From contig JBGVIE010000004.1 in NCBI GenBank assembly GCA_045122895.1, positions 1 to 15,133 of the forward strand: a stretch of DNA of 15,133 bases. The letters run 5' to 3'. The position numbers and the translations under genes are program-made. This document shows positions 8,001 through 13,769 of the stretch, piece by piece. Source of the stretch: RGIG1934 sp045122895 (lineage in GTDB: Bacteria; Bacillota; Clostridia; Lachnospirales; Lachnospiraceae). A model generated the notes under the pieces. That model was not told the DNA's origin. It searched no databases and saw nothing but the letters and a program-made list of their open reading frames with translations. Each line of letters opens with the position of its first letter. The stretch's first letter is position 1.

Positions 8001-8870
8001 AGGACAACTGAGGATGAATCATCAACAGAGATTGAGACAGAGAGTACAAGCAAGGAAGTAACAACAAAGCAGGAGTCAACAAAACAGGAGTCGACAAAGC
8101 AGGAGACAACAAAAGAGACAGAGTCTAACACAGAGTCTAAGACAAGTCAGAAAGAGACAACAAAAGAGACAGGAACAGAGACAGAGTCTAACACAGAGTC
8201 TAAGACGAGTCAGGAAGATACAACAAAGGAGACAGGAACAGAGACAGAGTCTCAGACAAGCAAGGAAGAGACAACAACAGAAAAAGAAACTGAAGTGGAG
8301 AAGGTACTTGAAATTAAAGAATTCAAGGCAAACAAGAACACAGGAACGAGAGTCGGTGATCAGGTTAGACTGAGTGTAAAGACAGCTAACGGTGCAGGCG
8401 GCGTTAAGTATATGTTTGTTGCTCAATTAGGTACAAACAGAAAGATAATCAAAAATTATAGTACAGCTTCTTCTGTTGTATGGAAACCGGCTAAAGCAGG
8501 AACATATACCCTGTATGTGTATGCAAAGGATAAAGATAACACAATTGCCATAAAGAAAATAAGCAGATATAAAGTTAGTGCTCCTAAGATGACAACATCA
8601 TTTAAGGCTACATCAAGCTATAAGTTTAAAAAAGGTAAAAATGTTAAATTATCTGCCGGTGTTAAATATGGAACAGCAAAGTTTAAATATAAATTTGCTT
8701 ACAGAATAAAAGGAAGCAGAAAGTATGTAACAATCAAATCATATAGCTTTTCTCGAAGTGCAAATTTTAAGCCGGCTAAAGCAGGAACATATTACTTCTA
8801 TGTATATGCAAAGAATACTAGCACTAATAAAATTAAAACGCTTAAGAAAACAGTTAGAATTGTAAAATAA
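5079..8870 (+). CDS. Secreted multidomain alpha-amylase (GH13) with two BIG2 domains, CBM26-like module and paired C-terminal domains
   Basis: Predicted extracellular starch-degrading GH13 enzyme of 1263 aa. Start is GTG at 5079, eight bases after GGAGG (5066-5070); the in-frame ATG at 5100 lacks such a site. A signal peptide spans about 1-41 (AEA-AV). Catalytic barrel about 65-530: region I DVVLNH (D177, N181, H182), region II GFRVDTVKH (R272, nucleophile D274, K277, H278), region III GEVCTKG (E305), region IV VDSHDYG (H427, D428). Following modules: beta-sandwich to about 620; BIG2 domains at about 655-733 and 738-820 (the second carries an SPSNATNKTVTWTTSD-type signature); CBM26-like module about 822-908 (YAYFYD, AWPGTKM); Ser/Thr/Glu/Lys linker about 925-1075; two basic Tyr-rich domains (1076-1263) with WKPAKAGTYxxYVYAK. 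Catalytic residues are complete. The GH13 subfamily differs from the previous amylase, so the two may cut different linkages or chain lengths (inference). Only weak promoter elements are visible (TTGTAA 5030, TATCGT 5053). Confidence 0.95.
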   Translation: MFSKKLLMKNAKRCLTGVLATAMIASSLPAIGIMPDVTAEAAVAELLSDNDRGVIYANSRTDFRDESIYFLITTRFYDGDKSNNARTSEDKKAQNPEDDPSWRGDFKGLIDKLDYIKALGFTAIWITPVVENNSGYDYHGYHAYNFNAVDKRYESNGITYQDLIDACHAKGIKVIQDVVLNHTCNWGEKNLLQITSDIYSERNQVVMNGSGDPDNIYHHNGFCGGGDWDNYSAQDKTIADDCFDLETENPTVYNYLIDAYKKYINMGVDGFRVDTVKHISRLTFNSTFLPAFREAGGEDFYMFGEVCTKGHDVWYRDCPPISTCFYTWADPESWTSKWSTDTASNEKLVQDHYQYYNNTGVQPTSDNAFLNGNEYHTPDTSEASGMNSIDFQMHWSFNTANGAFNTALGEDRYFNDSTWNVVYVDSHDYGPDECQTLRYNGGTDAWAENLSLMFTFRGIPCIYYGSEIEFQAGKSIDVGPNLPLSQTGRAYFGDNIEGSVTSSDFTVFGNVDGKVAETLDSTLSQHIMRLNRIRQAVPALRKGQYSTEGCNGNMAFKRRYTDANTDSFALVAISGDATFTGIPNGKYTDAVTGDVQNVTNGTLSAKVSGKANMKVYVLDTDKTKAPGRVVTNGDYLTDGGAATKIGPVPIDVVKEQSVTLDKSEVTLKEGETDKVTATVAPDNATYKNVTWSSADENVATVNGGTIIALGVGETEITAKTYSGLTAKVKVKVIENPAIIKVTGISVDTLRKSVYVGDEFSIGAKISPSNATNKTVTWTTSDSKIATVDSTGKVKAVGKGTAIITATASNGFKAATEVIVAEQGIYLTPNTIVFEKPAAWGNGDVYAYFYDGQGTVGAAWPGTKMTSCSGGRYTFECGEELVGTNVIFNSGSNKTKDGVKVELLGYYTDDGFIDYASTEEIGTTVEDIYDTTDSTTESTKETESSSKEVTSKEDTSSSEQQSSIDVSTETDSTISRTTEDESSTEIETESTSKEVTTKQESTKQESTKQETTKETESNTESKTSQKETTKETGTETESNTESKTSQEDTTKETGTETESQTSKEETTTEKETEVEKVLEIKEFKANKNTGTRVGDQVRLSVKTANGAGGVKYMFVAQLGTNRKIIKNYSTASSVVWKPAKAGTYTLYVYAKDKDNTIAIKKISRYKVSAPKMTTSFKATSSYKFKKGKNVKLSAGVKYGTAKFKYKFAYRIKGSRKYVTIKSYSFSRSANFKPAKAGTYYFYVYAKNTSTNKIKTLKKTVRIVK
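8115..8240 (+). repeat. Two 63-bp linker repeats in the second amylase
   Basis: Residues 1013-1033 and 1034-1054 are near copies (ETESNTESKTSQ, then KETTKETGT or EDTTKETGT). A shortened third copy begins at 8241. Just upstream, short TKQES/TKQET units repeat. Like the other linkers, this one is rich in Thr, Ser, Glu and Lys and poor in hydrophobic residues. Confidence 0.85.
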
Positions 8871-8884
8871 GTGAATTTAGGAGG

Positions 8885-8929
8885 CTGTCGCTTTGACGAA
8901 TGAAAATTCGTGAAGCGGCAGTTTTTTTT
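8885..8929 (+). terminator. Strong intrinsic terminator after the second amylase, GAAA loop
   Basis: Bases 8885-8901 pair with 8906-8921 (ctgtcgctt with aagcggcag, acgaat with attcgt, small internal irregularity at 8894-8895/8912) around a GAAA tetraloop, followed by eight T. It separates the amylase genes from the nifS promoter that begins two bases later. Confidence 0.9.
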
Positions 8930-8930
8930 A

Positions 8931-8958
8931 TTGACAATTCCTAGTAAAGAGGTATAAT
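8931..8958 (+). promoter_or_regulatory. Consensus sigma-A promoter of the nifS-nifU operon
   Basis: TTGACA at 8931-8936 and TATAAT at 8953-8958, 16 bases apart. Both boxes match the consensus exactly. The predicted start of transcription is near 8965. The -35 box sits right behind the T-run of the preceding terminator. Confidence 0.85.
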
Positions 8959-8964
8959 ATAAAA

Positions 8965-8983
8965 TCATAGTAGGATACTATGA
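8965..8983. promoter_or_regulatory. Perfect palindrome over the nifS transcription start; candidate operator
   Basis: TCATAGTA-GGA-TACTATGA: two perfect 8-bp arms with a 3-bp spacer, placed from about +1 to +19 of the predicted transcript. The position suits a repressor site. Iron-sulfur assembly operons are commonly controlled by Rrf2-family regulators such as IscR; that link is inference, because no regulator gene is adjacent. The same bases could form a hairpin at the 5' end of the mRNA, just before the ribosome binding site. Confidence 0.6.
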
Positions 8984-9003
8984 ATAAAAAGGAGGCAGGG
9001 AGT

Positions 9004-10182
9004 TTGGACAAATTAATATATTTAGATAATGCAGCGACAACAAAGGTGCTACCGGAAGTGGTACAGGAAATGATACCTTTTTTTGAAGAAGATTATGGAA
9101 ATTCTTCAGCGGTATACACTTTTGCAGGCAGGGCAAATAAAGCGGTTGCAAAAGCAAGAGAAATACTTGCAAAAGGAATTAATGCAAAACCTGAAGAGGT
9201 ATATTTTACGGCAGGGGGGAGCGAGTCTGATAACTGGGCTCTTAAGGCTACAGCAGAGGTATACTCGGACAAAGGGAAACACATTATTACCACGAAGATA
9301 GAGCACCACGCCATTCTTCATACATGTCAGTATCTTGAAAAAAAAGGATATGAAATCACGTATCTTGATGTAGATGAAAATGGTCTTGTAGAAATTGATA
9401 AGTTAAAGTCGGCTATAAGACCAGATACAATTCTTATATCTGTAATGACCGCCAATAATGAAATTGGTACAATTGAACCTATTAAAGAAATAGGAAAAAT
9501 TGCGAAAGAAAAAGGTATTCTTTTTCACACAGATGCTGTACAGGCCTTTGGGCATATTGAAATTGATGTCGATGATATGAATATTGATATGCTTAGTGCC
9601 AGCGCTCATAAGATTAACGGACCTAAGGGTGTAGGTCTTATGTATATAAGAAAGGGCGTCAAGATTCGCTCATTTATTCATGGTGGCGCACAGGAGAGAA
9701 AGAGAAGAGCAGGAACACTAAATGTACCTGGAATAGTTGGTTTTGGAAAGGCAGCGCAAATTGCATTTGCCAATATGGAAAAACGAAGTAGGTATGAAGC
9801 AGAACTTCGTGATTATATGATAAGCAGGCTGGAAAATGAAATTGAGTACACGAAGCTTAACGGTGACAGAGAAAAAAGACTGCCTAATAATATCAATGTA
9901 TGCTTTAGATTTATAGAAGGTGAATCGATGCTTATTATGTTAGATCAGAGAGGTATATGTGCATCCAGTGGTTCGGCATGTACATCTGGCTCGCTTGATC
10001 CGTCCCACGTACTTTTGGCTATAGGCTTGCCACATGAAATAGCTCATGGCTCGCTTAGACTGACACTGTCTTATGAAACAACAAAGGACGAAATTGATTA
10101 CGTGGTAGATGAAATTAAGAAAATAGTAGACAGGCTTAGAGATATGTCACCTCTTTATGAAGATTTTAAGAAAGGACAGTAA
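9004..10182 (+). CDS. nifS: Cysteine desulfurase (NifS/IscS type)
   Basis: PLP enzyme that takes sulfur from cysteine as a persulfide and passes it to the scaffold protein for Fe-S cluster assembly in the cytoplasm. Start is TTG at 9004: GGAGG lies at 8991-8995, eight bases upstream, and the protein then begins MDKLIYLDNAATT as family members do. An in-frame ATG at 8980 would add eight residues but lies inside the palindrome without a ribosome binding site. Length is 392 aa, normal for the family. PLP lysine is K203 (SASAHKINGPKG), catalytic cysteine is C326 (SSGSACTSGS), and the ATTK, HTDAVQ and RAGTLNVPG motifs are present. The SPLYEDFKKG ending is NifS-like. It is followed three bases later by nifU. 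Whether it serves general housekeeping is likely but inferred. Confidence 0.96.
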   Translation: MDKLIYLDNAATTKVLPEVVQEMIPFFEEDYGNSSAVYTFAGRANKAVAKAREILAKGINAKPEEVYFTAGGSESDNWALKATAEVYSDKGKHIITTKIEHHAILHTCQYLEKKGYEITYLDVDENGLVEIDKLKSAIRPDTILISVMTANNEIGTIEPIKEIGKIAKEKGILFHTDAVQAFGHIEIDVDDMNIDMLSASAHKINGPKGVGLMYIRKGVKIRSFIHGGAQERKRRAGTLNVPGIVGFGKAAQIAFANMEKRSRYEAELRDYMISRLENEIEYTKLNGDREKRLPNNINVCFRFIEGESMLIMLDQRGICASSGSACTSGSLDPSHVLLAIGLPHEIAHGSLRLTLSYETTKDEIDYVVDEIKKIVDRLRDMSPLYEDFKKGQ

Positions 10183-10185
10183 AAT

Positions 10186-10623
10186 ATGTATAGTGAAAAG
10201 GTAATAGATCATTTTACAAATCCAAGAAATGTTGGAGAAATTGAAAATGCGAGCGGAGTTGGAACAGTAGGAAATGCAAAATGTGGCGATATTATGAGAA
10301 TGTATCTTGATATCAGTGATGAGGGAATTATTGAGGATGTTAAGTTTAAGACATTTGGATGCGGTGCTGCAGTTGCAACCAGCAGCATGGCTACTGAACT
10401 TGTAAAAGGGAAGACGATAAAAGAGGCTTTATCAGTTACAAATAAGGCAGTTATGGAGGCTCTTGATGGTCTGCCACCTGTGAAGGTTCACTGTTCATTG
10501 CTTGCAGAGGAGGCAATACATGCTGCACTTTGGGATTATGCAGTTAAGAATAATATAGAGATTGAAGGACTTGAAAAGCCATTAACTGATATAAGTGAAG
10601 TGGAAGAGGAAGAAGAGTATTAA
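10186..10623 (+). CDS. nifU: Fe-S cluster assembly scaffold protein (NifU/IscU type)
   Basis: Scaffold of 145 aa on which [2Fe-2S] or [4Fe-4S] clusters are built from sulfur supplied by NifS. The three conserved cysteines are C33 (NAKCGD, with D35), C59 (FGCGAA) and C103 (VHCSLLAEEA). The domain order corresponds to the IscU-like N-terminal part of NifU only: the ferredoxin-like and C-terminal Nfu domains of longer NifU proteins are absent. The C-terminus is a short acidic tail (EVEEEEEY). ATG lies nine bases after AAAGGA (10171-10176), which is inside the end of nifS, so the two are translated from one mRNA. No mnmA or iscR follows; the next gene converges. Confidence 0.96.
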   Translation: MYSEKVIDHFTNPRNVGEIENASGVGTVGNAKCGDIMRMYLDISDEGIIEDVKFKTFGCGAAVATSSMATELVKGKTIKEALSVTNKAVMEALDGLPPVKVHCSLLAEEAIHAALWDYAVKNNIEIEGLEKPLTDISEVEEEEEY

Positions 10624-10625
10624 AG

Positions 10626-10657
10626 AAAAAGCCTCACAGGAACATATCCGGTGAGGC
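10626..10657 (-). terminator. Hairpin shared by the convergent nifSU and metal-efflux operons
   Basis: GCCTCAC (10631-10637) pairs with GTGAGGC (10651-10657); inside, GG/CC pair after an A/G mismatch. On the minus strand the hairpin is followed by TTTTTCTTT, a good terminator for the ATPase gene that ends at 10664. On the plus strand the following bases are only moderately T-rich, so it may work less well for nifU. Confidence 0.8.
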
Positions 10658-10663
10658 TGTATA

Positions 10664-12541
10664 TTATAATTTGATTTTTAAGGCTCTTGTGGCATTTAAT
10701 ACTGCGATTACCATAACACCTACATCAGCAAAAATGGCAAGCCACATATTTGCAATCCCAATTGCACCAAGTATCAGACAAACTGCTTTAACTAACAAAG
10801 CAAACGCTATGTTTTGATGAACAATACCTAGAGTCCTTCTTGATATTTTCATGGCAAGTGATATTTTTTCCGGGTCATCATCCATAAGTACGATATCAGC
10901 AGCTTCAATAGCCGCATCAGATCCTAGTGCCCCCATAGCGATACCTATATCAGCCCTCGACAAAACAGGAGCATCGTTTATTCCGTCACCAACAAAGGCA
11001 AGCTTTTCCTTTGGGGCTTTTTGGGATAACAGTTTTTCGACTTCAGATACTTTGTCGGCAGGCAATAATTCGCTTTTTACAATATCTATGCCAAGAGTTG
11101 AAGCTACTTTATCAGCGACAGATTTTGAATCGCCTGTAAGCATAACAGTTTTTTGAATGCCGTTTTCCTTAAGTTTCTTAATAGCTTCTTTTGAAGTAGG
11201 CTTTATTGCATCAGAGATTACAATATATCCGGAGTAGACGCCATCGACAGCTACATATACAATAGTTCCGTCATCAGCCACGCCGGTTACAGCTATATTC
11301 TCTTTATCCATAAGCTTTCTGTTACCTGCAAAAACGCTTTTTCCATCAACGATTGCATGAACTCCATGACCTGAAATCTCAGTAATATCAGTAACTTTTG
11401 ATATATCAATTTCTTTTGCATAAGCCTTCTTAAGACTAAGACTTATTGGGTGACTTGAACTGCATTCAGCGTAAGCAGCGTACATAAGCAATTCTTCATC
11501 TGAAAGTTTTTCTTCGCTGTGGATTGTAGTCACTTCAAAAGCACCTTTAGTAAGAGTTCCTGTCTTATCAAAAACAATATATTTAGCTTCTGACAGCGCC
11601 TCTAAATAATTAGACCCCTTAACTAATATTCCGTTAGATGATGCACATCCGATTCCACCAAAAAAACTAAGTGGAATAGAGATTACAAGTGCACAAGGAC
11701 AACTGATTACTAAAAATGTGAGTGCTCTGATAATCCAGGTGCTAAAAGCTGTATTATGTCCCGTTATAATTAAAAAAACAGGTGGCAAAACTGCCAGTGC
11801 AAGCGCACTATAGCAGACGGCCGGTGTATAGTATTTTGCAAATTTTGTAATAAAGTTCTCAGACTTTGATTTCTTCATGCTTGAATTTTCAACAAGCTCA
11901 AGTATTTTTGAAACTGTTGAATCACCAAATTCCTTAGTGGTTTTTATTTTGACAGTTCCGGTAAGATTGATACATCCACTGATAACATCATCACCGGAAA
12001 CCGCATCAACAGGCATGCTCTCACCAGTAAGTGCACTGGTATTAAGTGATGTGACTCCTTCGATAATAGTGCCGTCAATAGGTACTTTTTCGCCGGGATT
12101 TACAACGATTACTGAGCCGATCATAACGTCATCAGGGTCAACCTGTTCGAGGTGGTCATCTACAATAATATTTGCATAGTCAGGTCTTATATCCATAAGG
12201 GCAGCGATGTTTTGCCTGCTCTTTCCGACAGCAACGCTTTGGAATAGTTCGCCAATCTGGTAAAAGAGCATAACAGCGACCCCTTCTTTAAAGTCGCCGA
12301 GACATATTGCACCGACAGTTGCAATTGCCATAAGAAAATTCTCGTCAAATATCTGTCTGTTGATAATTCCCTTGAATGCTTTTCTTAATATGTCATACCC
12401 GATAGTTAAGTAAGGAATCATATAAAGAGGAGCCTCAACGTATATTGGCATATGGTAAAAGCTGCCAGTAATAACCAATGCTATAATCATTAACAATGAT
12501 AAATTAATTCTAAGTAAAACATTTTTTTGCTTTCTAGTCAT
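10664..12541 (-). CDS. cadA: Heavy-metal P1B-type ATPase (Zn/Cd/Pb efflux, CadA/ZntA-like)
   Basis: Membrane pump that uses ATP to export divalent soft metals. I chose the ATG at 12541 (625 aa), which follows TAAGGA at 11 bases; a TTG at 12574 would add 11 residues overlapping the upstream gene. Motifs by residue: TGES 173-176 (actuator), CPC 281-283 in a membrane helix, phosphorylated D325 in DKTGT, H364-P365 of the P1B HP motif, GDGINDAP 518-525, and D606 in the last membrane helix (FADVG). CPC plus this Asp is the Zn/Cd/Pb pattern rather than the copper one (family knowledge). About eight membrane segments are visible. There is no N-terminal metal-binding domain; the HMA protein encoded 14 bases upstream probably replaces it. 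Last gene of the regulator-HMA-ATPase operon. The exact metal is not provable from sequence. Confidence 0.93.
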   Translation of the reverse strand: MTRKQKNVLLRINLSLLMIIALVITGSFYHMPIYVEAPLYMIPYLTIGYDILRKAFKGIINRQIFDENFLMAIATVGAICLGDFKEGVAVMLFYQIGELFQSVAVGKSRQNIAALMDIRPDYANIIVDDHLEQVDPDDVMIGSVIVVNPGEKVPIDGTIIEGVTSLNTSALTGESMPVDAVSGDDVISGCINLTGTVKIKTTKEFGDSTVSKILELVENSSMKKSKSENFITKFAKYYTPAVCYSALALAVLPPVFLIITGHNTAFSTWIIRALTFLVISCPCALVISIPLSFFGGIGCASSNGILVKGSNYLEALSEAKYIVFDKTGTLTKGAFEVTTIHSEEKLSDEELLMYAAYAECSSSHPISLSLKKAYAKEIDISKVTDITEISGHGVHAIVDGKSVFAGNRKLMDKENIAVTGVADDGTIVYVAVDGVYSGYIVISDAIKPTSKEAIKKLKENGIQKTVMLTGDSKSVADKVASTLGIDIVKSELLPADKVSEVEKLLSQKAPKEKLAFVGDGINDAPVLSRADIGIAMGALGSDAAIEAADIVLMDDDPEKISLAMKISRRTLGIVHQNIAFALLVKAVCLILGAIGIANMWLAIFADVGVMVIAVLNATRALKIKL

Positions 12542-12555
12542 CTCAATCACATTCC

Positions 12556-12774
12556 TTACATATAAATCTCGCAATCATCTTCAACCTTTTTGCAATTTTT
12601 GAGAACTTCTTTCATAACCGAGTCCGTATCAGCACCTTCTTCAAATTCCACCTTTAGCTTGAGTGTCATAAAGCTTAATGAGGCATCCAAGACACCGGGT
12701 GTGTTCTTTGTCGCTTCCTCCATTTTTGCTGCACAGTTTGCACAGTCAACTTCTACTTTGTATGTCTTCTTCAT
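12556..12774 (-). CDS. Free-standing heavy-metal-associated (HMA) domain protein
   Basis: Small cytoplasmic protein of 72 aa with the ferredoxin-like HMA fold pattern and the metal-binding motif DCANCA (C11 and C14). The DCxxC form, with Asp before the first Cys, is typical of Zn/Cd pumps of the ZntA/CadA type. It ends EDDCEIYM, giving another Cys and acidic residues that could help bind metal. It most likely supplies the metal-binding N-terminal domain missing from the ATPase just downstream, either as a chaperone or as a dissociable sensor domain (inference). The ribosome binding site is modest (AAAGGCGG upstream of the ATG). Confidence 0.88.
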   Translation of the reverse strand: MKKTYKVEVDCANCAAKMEEATKNTPGVLDASLSFMTLKLKVEFEEGADTDSVMKEVLKNCKKVEDDCEIYM

Positions 12775-12800
12775 AAATATAATCCGCCTTTCTTCTATTT

Positions 12801-13157
12801 CTATTCTTCTACATGCTCCATTCCCATACCGAGAATTGTTCTTACGTGTTCATCATCAAGTGAGTAAAAAATAATTTTGCCTTCTCTTCTGAATTTGACC
12901 AATTTGGCATCCTTTAGTATTCTTAGCTGATGGCTTACCGAAGACTGGGATAAATTAAGAATCGAAGCGATATCACCTACACATAATTCTGACTCAAATA
13001 AAGCGTACAAAATCTTGATTCGTGTAGAGTCTCCAAATACCTTAAATAATTCCGCCAAGTCATAAAGATACTCATCAGCCGGCTGTTTATTTAAGACATC
13101 GGCTGCTATATCGCTATGGGTGGCAAGAAAATCTTTGGTTGTAATACTATTATTCAT
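12801..13157 (-). CDS. ArsR/SmtB-family metal-sensing repressor
   Basis: Winged-helix repressor of 118 aa that likely represses this operon until metal binds. The ATG at 13157 sits five bases after AGGAGG; an in-frame GTG at 13163 overlaps that site and is rejected. The recognition helix region reads LNLSQSSVSHQLRILK, as in ArsR/CzrA proteins. The C-terminal helix has D102, H104, H115 and E118, with the spacing of the alpha-5 zinc site of SmtB/CzrA. The ELCVGD segment corresponds to the alpha-3 metal loop of CadC/ArsR (ELCVCD) but keeps only one of its two cysteines. Zinc (and perhaps Cd) sensing through alpha-5 is therefore the best reading. First gene of the minus-strand operon. Confidence 0.93.
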   Translation of the reverse strand: MNNSITTKDFLATHSDIAADVLNKQPADEYLYDLAELFKVFGDSTRIKILYALFESELCVGDIASILNLSQSSVSHQLRILKDAKLVKFRREGKIIFYSLDDEHVRTILGMGMEHVEE

Positions 13158-13176
13158 AAACACCTCCTAAATTAAT

Positions 13177-13221
13177 ATATGTTCATATGTAATTATATTC
13201 ATATGTTTACATATTTGTCAA
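13177..13221 (-). promoter_or_regulatory. Promoter and candidate operator of the metal-resistance operon
   Basis: Read on the minus strand: TTGACA (13221-13216), 18 bases, TATAAT (13197-13192); both boxes match consensus. ATATG/CATAT repeats cover the region: ATATG-TT-CATAT (13177-13188), CATATG at 13184 and again at 13200 (10 bases between), and ATATG-TTTA-CATAT (13201-13214). They overlap the spacer and the predicted start (about 13185). ArsR-family repressors bind AT-rich inverted repeats in this position, so autoregulation is likely. Confidence 0.75.
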
Positions 13222-13424
13222 GGGGAAATTAGTTGGATGATTATGGCACTTTAATAAACCCCATCGTATCAGGGCTTTAGGATAAGTATTCTATTTTCTG
13301 TTTATGCAGTTAGCCTAAGGGAAAGTTGACGGTATGCCGGACATTTTTTGAAAGTTGTTTATAGCAATGTCAATAAAAATGGAGCTCTATGGATAAAACT
13401 GCGGAAATTAAAGAAAATATATAG
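13222..13424. other. Intergenic stretch with no recognised gene
   Basis: I see no convincing reading frame or RNA gene here. The only structure noted is an interrupted palindrome, TAAA-C-CCC (13255-13262) facing GGG-C-TTTA (13272-13279), with no T-run on either side. The stretch lies between the divergent arsR promoter and the RNA unit at 13425. Confidence 0.5.
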
Positions 13425-13452
13425 TTGATATTTTTTGAATAAATGATATAAT
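13425..13452 (+). promoter_or_regulatory. Orphan promoter upstream of a short terminated unit
   Basis: TTGATA (13425-13430), 16 bases, TATAAT (13447-13452). One mismatch to consensus in the -35 box, none in the -10 box. The predicted start lies near 13459. The inverted repeat ATCCG-TAAT-CGGAT (13451-13464) overlaps the start and may be an operator. Confidence 0.65.
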
Positions 13453-13458
13453 CCGTAA

Positions 13459-13539
13459 TCGGATAGGTGTGAATCTGAAATGTTAAGTGATTTTGTTAGT
13501 ATATAGACTGCGATAGAGTTCATCTATTGCAGTTTTTTT
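13459..13539 (+). ncRNA. Candidate small RNA or attenuated leader of about 80 nt
   Basis: A good promoter at 13425-13452 and an intrinsic terminator at 13507-13539 bracket about 80 bases with no real gene. The only reading frame is an eight-codon one (ATG at 13480, MLSDFVSI) with a poor ribosome binding site. It could be a small RNA, a leader with attenuator for the gene at 13770, or the relic of a lost gene. I do not recognise the family. Confidence 0.4.
13507..13539 (+). terminator. Intrinsic terminator of the orphan unit
   Basis: actgcgatag (13507-13516) pairs with ctattgcagt (13524-13533), with one G-U pair and a 7-base loop; seven T in a row end at 13539. No protein gene on the plus strand precedes it. 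Confidence 0.85.
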
Positions 13540-13542
13540 AAT

Positions 13543-13665
13543 TTGCGCACCATGGGCACGCTCTAACGGGTGCAAGTCTCGAACATGCCCGGGTAGTGGG
13601 AAATGTATAGCCGAACCCATAGTAGTGAAGAAGTTTCTGTAATGGAAATGGATGAAGATGATGTA
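13543..13665 (+). mobile_element. Probable group II intron remnant (5' domain I part)
   Basis: The stretch has the look of the 5' region of bacterial group II introns: TTGCGCACC near a GTGCG-type 5' end, then CTCTAACGGGTGCAAGTCTC (a cGGGtgcaagtcTCg hairpin at 13567-13581), GGGCA (13554-13558) able to pair with TGCCC (13586-13590), and ATAGCCGAACCCA (13607-13619). No reverse transcriptase/maturase gene follows, and I see no domain V hairpin before the next gene, so the 3' part is missing. The position directly behind a terminator stem-loop fits the habit of group IIC introns. The resemblance is from memory; the 3' limit is approximate. Confidence 0.55.
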
Positions 13666-13769
13666 TTTGATTTTTTCTGGATTAGAACACGATTTTGTTA
13701 GAAATTAGTTAAAATATTAAGTGTTGAAAATAGCAATTTGTAGAGGTTGTTAAGAAGAGGAGCAAACAT

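Noticed and set aside
8076..8426. Cys-rich open frame on the minus strand within the second amylase linker
   Set aside because: It is the antisense of the Thr/Glu/Lys repeats (LCLCSCLFCC pattern), not a plausible protein.
8980..9003. ATG at 8980 as start of nifS
   Set aside because: It lies inside the palindrome about 15 bases from the predicted transcript start with no ribosome binding site, whereas TTG at 9004 has GGAGG at ideal spacing and gives the usual family N-terminus.
13255..13279. Palindrome TAAAcCCC...GGGcTTTA as a terminator or attachment site
   Set aside because: It has a C/C mismatch, no T-run on either strand, and no repeat partner in the window.
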